A DNA stretch of 34,920 nucleotides from Desulfosporosinus hippei DSM 8344 (GTDB lineage: Bacteria > Bacillota > Desulfitobacteriia > Desulfitobacteriales > Desulfitobacteriaceae): contig NZ_FNCP01000037.1 of NCBI RefSeq assembly GCF_900100785.1, forward strand, positions 1-34,920. The letters run 5' to 3'. Shown in pieces: positions 31,458 through 34,920 of this stretch (position 1 is its first letter; every line of letters begins with the position of its first letter). A model generated the notes under the pieces. That model saw only the letters and a program-made list of their open reading frames with translations, did not search any database and had not been told where the DNA came from. Position numbers and translations under genes: made by a program.

Positions 31458-32549
31458 TTACTGAAACTCCTTGTTGTATTGATCTGCAAGACCTTTCACT
31501 TTATCCAAAATTTCTTGACCATTCTGCCCCTTTTGTTTCATTTGAGCTATAAACTCGTCCTGAATTGGCTTAACCAAGCTCATCCATTGTTCCTGCTCTT
31601 CTTGAGGCAGATTAATAACTTCCATTCCTTTTTCATCAACCGCATACTTCAAAGCTGCTTCATTTTGTTTGTCCCATAAACCCATGGCAACTTCGTTAAA
31701 GAACTTCTCATTGACTGCTTCAATTGCTTTCTGATCTTCCGGTTTAAGAGAATTCCATTTGTCGAGGTTCATGGTAATATAGAATAAATTATTGTATAAA
31801 AACGGTGTCAACGTCAGATACTTTGTGACTTCTGCCTGTTTCCAACCCTGTAGAACCTCGATTGGACCTAGATTCCCCTTAACTACACCTTTTGACAATG
31901 ATTCGTAGGCTTCAGATTGAGCCATTGCAACCGGAGACGCTCCAAGAGCTGCCAGGCTTTTGGCACTAAGGCCAGTAGCCCTGATCTCTAACCCTTTTAA
32001 ATCCTTGAGACCACGTACAGGTTCTTTTGTATATAGATCCCCAGGGCCTGTTGTAAATACCATCATTAGTTTGGTATCCTGAACCTCCTTAGGATTAATT
32101 TGTTTGATTCCTTCCCAGGCAACTTTACTGGCAGCCTTAGAATTTACATACTTAATACCGGGCAGTTCAAATACCTCCAACACCGGAAAATTACCTCGCG
32201 TGTATGAAAAACAGGAAAGGCCCATATCTGAAATTCCATTAATAACCCCGTCATAAGTGGCATCGGCCTGGGAAAGCGTCTGTCCTGGATAACTGGTGAT
32301 TTTTACTCTGCCCTCAGTCGCACTCTCAATCGCCTTTGCCCAAGGCTGAATTAATTCTTTCTCAGCCGGGTGAGTAGCAGGGAAGAAATGTGCCAATTTT
32401 AACTCCACCGATTGAGCTTTCGTATCAGTCGGAGCAGATGCACTCTGTCCACATCCAGAAACAAAAAGTAAGTTTAGCACCATCGCCCCGAGTAAAAGTC
32501 CTCTTCCTAATGACTTTTGTTTAAGTGATTTCCATAGCCCTTTTTTCAC
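31458..32549 (-). CDS. dctP: TRAP transporter substrate-binding lipoprotein DctP
   Basis: The product has 363 residues from the GTG at 32549, chosen because GGAGAG lies 7-8 nt before it; the TTG two codons earlier is too close. A lipoprotein signal ends in LLFVSGC, so the protein is anchored outside the membrane by its cysteine. The binding-protein fold shows LKLAHFFPATHPAEKELIQPWAK opening, GLKDLKGLEIRATGLSAKSLAALGASPVAM in the middle, and GVVKGNLGPIEVLQGWK. The conserved arginine of the TRAP selectivity motif is in EIRATG, suggesting a carboxylate ligand. It is the first gene of dctPQM and sits immediately behind a leader terminator. Confidence 0.94.
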   Translation of the reverse strand: MKKGLWKSLKQKSLGRGLLLGAMVLNLLFVSGCGQSASAPTDTKAQSVELKLAHFFPATHPAEKELIQPWAKAIESATEGRVKITSYPGQTLSQADATYDGVINGISDMGLSCFSYTRGNFPVLEVFELPGIKYVNSKAASKVAWEGIKQINPKEVQDTKLMMVFTTGPGDLYTKEPVRGLKDLKGLEIRATGLSAKSLAALGASPVAMAQSEAYESLSKGVVKGNLGPIEVLQGWKQAEVTKYLTLTPFLYNNLFYITMNLDKWNSLKPEDQKAIEAVNEKFFNEVAMGLWDKQNEAALKYAVDEKGMEVINLPQEEQEQWMSLVKPIQDEFIAQMKQKGQNGQEILDKVKGLADQYNKEFQ

Positions 32550-32578
32550 AAACAATCTCTCCTTTTTAATAATGATTA

Positions 32579-32608
32579 AAAAATAAAAAACTCCTAAAAA
32601 TAGGAGTT
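32579..32608 (-). terminator. Leader terminator (possible attenuator) before dctP
   Basis: AACTCCTA pairs with TAGGAGTT around an AAAA loop, followed on the minus strand by TTTTTTATTTTTT. Only about 30 nt separate it from the dctP start, too few for a promoter, so dctPQM transcription must pass through it. Confidence 0.75.
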
Positions 32609-32955
32609 AAAAATTGCGAAAACACCCTTGCCCGTCCATAAATAGACAGGGATAGAGTATAAACCACATCCTTATTTCCTACCGTCCTACAATCCTACCT
32701 ATCAAAAAACAACTTAACTACTCACTCTACTATACTACAAGTCTACGCTGCTACTGCCAGAATTTTTAATGTTGCTTTTACGAAAACTCTTCCATTAATT
32801 GACAACTACAGGATAAACACTGCAATTAATGAACACTACGATATTTATACTACCATATTACTATGGTAAAAACTAGATATAAATAATAATTTTTTATATC
32901 GGCGTAAGATATTTCCCTCTTCACTGCTTGATGAGTGTTAGGTTGTAAACAAATT

Positions 32956-32981
32956 AGCTGATGATCTAAAAATCACCAGCT
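32956..32981 (-). terminator. Terminator after the NifX-like gene
   Basis: On the minus strand AGCTGGTGAT pairs with ATCATCAGCT around a six-base loop, followed by AATTTGTTT. Confidence 0.65.
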
Positions 32982-33058
32982 TTAAGATAAACATCGCCCC
33001 AATATTGTGTGGAATATCCAAATCGCTACTCGAATGTTAAGTCCCTTATTTCAGGATA

Positions 33059-33421
33059 TTATCCGGCTTTTCCCAGATAGTCTTGCAAGTAGTCATCAAT
33101 TTTCCCCTTAATGCCAGATATCACATTAGTGCCACACTGATTAAAAAGCTGATATGCTTTCCCCCCCATATGAACTGTTACTATAACATCGATTTGTATT
33201 TTATTAAGAATAAACTCTGCAAAAAAGCGACAAGAGCAACTACCACTCTTATGGTTTCCTTCATGCACGTGGAACAAATCTACCTGTTGCTTTTTTGCTG
33301 GATTTGCTATGTAGTTCACTTCAGTGATTTGACTATTATTAATATGATAGATAGTACAACCATCACTATGACCGAAATGAGGTGATATATCTCTACCAGT
33401 ATTTGAAACAGCTATAATCAT
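33059..33421 (-). CDS. NifX/NifB C-domain-like (dinitrogenase Fe-Mo cofactor family) small protein
   Basis: The 120-residue protein opens with MIIAVSNTGRDISPHFGHSDGCTIYHI, typical (split here at the glycine) of the dinitrogenase iron-molybdenum cofactor-binding family. It continues with IDVIVTVHMGGKAYQLFNQCG and VISGIKGKIDDYL. A central His/Cys-rich stretch, HVHEGNHKSGSCSC, suggests metal or cluster binding and is less common. Stand-alone members outside nitrogen fixation are widespread in anaerobes with unknown roles in metal-cluster handling. No nif genes are seen here. It is downstream of the DUF3793 gene on the same strand, start after AAGGGG. Confidence 0.85.
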   Translation of the reverse strand: MIIAVSNTGRDISPHFGHSDGCTIYHINNSQITEVNYIANPAKKQQVDLFHVHEGNHKSGSCSCRFFAEFILNKIQIDVIVTVHMGGKAYQLFNQCGTNVISGIKGKIDDYLQDYLGKAG

Positions 33422-33496
33422 TTTTTAACCCCTTCCATTAGCCTCTTCAACCTCCCAAATTCATGTGTCCTTAGATTTATATAGTACCCAATACTA

Positions 33497-34102
33497 TTAA
33501 GCCGTACTAATCAGGTTTTCATTGACACAACTTGAGTACTCTGAAAATGAAAGTGATGAAATCACCTCAACTCTGGCCTTATCATAAGCAGCAAAAATTG
33601 TTCTAGCCTCTTCAAGATTATGATATACCTTCCAATAGCTGTTAAGAAGGCATTCTTTACCTTTGAATTTTATAAATCCAAGAACATCTTCTAAGGGTAT
33701 GCCCAGAAAGATACCCACTTCGTGTGGGCAAGATATTTCAAAATGTCTTTTTAGTAATACTAGATATTCATCCAAGATCAATTTTCTAGGATATCCAATA
33801 GCCATAAGATACTTCTTATTTTTATATACTGATAGAGTTTTTATTAATAGTGTCCTATCGAAAAAAATCACTAGGACTCTTCGAGGGCATTTACGAATCT
33901 CAAAGTACTCTAGATGTAGTTTTTCCGTAATTTCTTGTTTATGGGACTCCCAAAGACTGTAAAGATCGCGACTATCATGTGAGAATGCTATTAGTGAAGA
34001 TGGTTTCTGCTTGGCAATGGTTGGTGCCGTCCAGTAAGCTATGGAAGTGTATAGATAGTCCTTGTCGTCTAAAATACTTCGCCGTAGGCTCATAAAGTTC
34101 AT
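33497..34102 (-). CDS. DUF3793 family protein
   Basis: The 201-residue protein matches the clostridial DUF3793 family. It has PSSLIAFSHDSRDLYSLWESHK near the start, CPRRVLVIFFDR, then CPHEVGIFLGIPLEDVLGFIKFKGKECLLNSYWKVYHN read in pieces as CPHEVGIFLG and SYWKVYHNLEEA. The function is unknown; members are often near iron-uptake and flavodoxin genes, which fits the Fur-like palindrome to the right. The start follows AGAGGTGG. The preceding 55-aa frame ends in an amber codon 12 codons upstream and in frame with this ATG. Confidence 0.85.
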   Translation of the reverse strand: MNFMSLRRSILDDKDYLYTSIAYWTAPTIAKQKPSSLIAFSHDSRDLYSLWESHKQEITEKLHLEYFEIRKCPRRVLVIFFDRTLLIKTLSVYKNKKYLMAIGYPRKLILDEYLVLLKRHFEISCPHEVGIFLGIPLEDVLGFIKFKGKECLLNSYWKVYHNLEEARTIFAAYDKARVEVISSLSFSEYSSCVNENLISTA

Positions 34103-34135
34103 GAACAGACCACCTCTTTCTGTGATCCTTTGACA

Positions 34136-34303
34136 CTAACGCTCATCTGTATCGCCAGTTCTTTTGGTAAGTCCATCCTGTTGCACAGCAACATCATATT
34201 CCTTTACTCTATCCTCCCAGTATCTTAACCACTGCCCCTCTCTCCAGAAGTCATTTGAGCTAATCGACACAAAAGTTTTGTTAGTAGTTGAAATTACTTT
34301 CAT
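34136..34303 (-). CDS. Small hypothetical protein (55 aa)
   Basis: The frame from the ATG at 34303, behind GAGAGGA, encodes a polar 55-residue protein with NDFWREGQWLRYWEDRVKEYD in the middle and a charged C-terminus. I recognise no family. It is co-directional with the DUF3793 gene 33 bp downstream and may form a three-gene unit with it and the NifX-like gene. Confidence 0.5.
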   Translation of the reverse strand: MKVISTTNKTFVSISSNDFWREGQWLRYWEDRVKEYDVAVQQDGLTKRTGDTDER

Positions 34304-34920
34304 TAACAACAATCCTCTCTTTTTAGAATATAGCAGCCTCATAATGAATTTGGTTATCAATTGTATTCAGTTTCAATCCCTTACTATTCTGCTGTATTGA
34401 ATTTCTTTCTTATTAGAATTACTAATGCGACTTTCTTGAGTTACTAATGGGCATCTAGATAACCGAATGCTTGGTCTAGTGTATCTCCATGATTGAGCCA
34501 TTTTTTCGCGTCAATTACTACGCTTTAAAATCTCGATTAGCTTAATACTTTATCAAAATCACTACTCCAATAACTTAATTCTACAATACTTTACGCAAAA
34601 TGTAAATGATATTTATTATCATTTACATTTATGGATATGGGATAAATCACTTGGAAGTTTGATGTCACTGAAACAAACTAACGACAATAAAAGTCTATAC
34701 CCAATTTATTTGCATAATATTCTGTAAAATAGCGTCCCAGTTATACATATGCTGTTTTTAACACCAAGTATTCTCAATTTGAGAGGAGTTGTTTTATAAT
34801 GTCGCTCGTTGATAGTGGGAAAAATAGACCAGCTAATAAAAGTCAAGGGGTTAATTGATAATTTCTTTTGTTTTTCGATTCCGAACAATGGGTATTGCAA
34901 ACTAAGCCACTGAAAAATCC
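34304..34920. other. Right-end intergenic region
   Basis: No convincing gene. The main content is the long palindrome at 34598-34630. At 34799 on the plus strand an ATG behind GAGGAG opens a frame of only 19 codons; it could be a leader peptide or the remnant of a gene but cannot be supported. A minus-strand frame at 34706-34900 has no ribosome site or recognisable product. Confidence 0.6.
34598..34630. promoter_or_regulatory. Fur-box-like palindrome
   Basis: AAATGTAAATGATA and its exact complement are separated by 5 bp. The core TGATATTTATTATCA (34607-34621) agrees with the 7-1-7 Fur box TGATAATNATTATCA at all but one position. It may control the DUF3793 cluster to the left, about 300 bp away, or a rightward gene beyond the window. 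Confidence 0.6.

Larger units (their letters stand above)
32556..33058. other. Intergenic region upstream of dctP
   Basis: About 500 bp without a gene. It holds the hairpin terminator next to dctP, an inner stem CCTGTC/GACGGG near 32631-32650, a 9-bp inverted repeat CATTAATTG/CAATTAATG (32793-32801, 32823-32831) that could be an operator, and the terminator of the NifX-like gene (32956-32981). No sigma-54 promoter was found. Confidence 0.6.

Noticed and set aside
34706-34900. 64-codon minus-strand ORF at the right edge
   Set aside because: No ribosome site, no recognisable product, AT-rich low-information sequence.

Overview
The window looks like a chromosomal segment of a moderately AT-rich, spore-former-type Firmicute of the Desulfosporosinus/Desulfitobacterium group. 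This is inferred from a split, bacterial-type pyrrolysine (Pyl) system, strong GGAGG ribosome binding sites with frequent TTG/GTG starts, a tripartite TRAP transporter, a Ptb-Buk/Ior energy module and a DUF3793 gene. The species cannot be fixed from sequence reading alone.

Left part (1-14,700). A bacterial microcompartment (BMC) operon runs leftwards off the edge: BMC-H shell protein, EutL-type shell protein, and the N-terminal 206 residues of an acylating aldehyde dehydrogenase. A divergent PAS/AAA+ sigma-54 activator follows, then a 2-TM small protein and a sodium:solute symporter. Next is a trimethylamine methyltransferase gene (mttB) whose reading frame is interrupted by an in-frame amber codon (Pyl), with its corrinoid protein (mttC). 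The complete Pyl machinery follows: pylSn, pylD, pylC, pylB, and further right pylSc and the amber suppressor tRNA pylT, with a choline/ethanolamine-kinase-like gene downstream of pylSc.

The central observation is regulatory. Four near-identical -24/-12 (sigma-54) promoters, all TGGCATRNNNNTTGCA, lie in front of the BMC operon, the symporter, the pylBCD-pylSn-mttC-mttB operon, and pylT-pylSc. Upstream of each is a palindrome of the form AGTCA-N4-TGACT (exact, or with one mismatch). At two of the promoters it sits at exactly the same distance (75 bp) with the same additional half-site 20 bp away. The simplest reading is one enhancer-binding regulator (the gene at 2445) switching on amine/choline or ethanolamine breakdown together with the genetic-code expansion needed to make MttB.

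Middle part (14,900-24,300). This holds a NapH-like membrane ferredoxin, a GC-rich non-coding island, a short-chain dehydrogenase, an SPFH (band 7) protein with a small ribbon-helix-helix protein, and an operon buk-ptb-iorA-iorB that oxidises 2-oxoacids and conserves energy through acyl phosphate. An orphan small membrane protein follows.

Right part (24,300-34,920). This holds a CwlO/PcsB-like NlpC/P60 hydrolase with a structured leader, a radical SAM protein and its partner of the putative DNA-repair type, an HDOD protein, a TRAP transporter (dctPQM) behind a leader terminator, and a small cluster (NifX-like protein, DUF3793, 55-aa ORF) downstream of a strong Fur-box-like palindrome.

A dispersed intergenic repeat (core CGAAGACAGTGTCTTCG, 34-nt tandem unit) occurs four times, at about 661, 14,917, 22,353 and 29,411.
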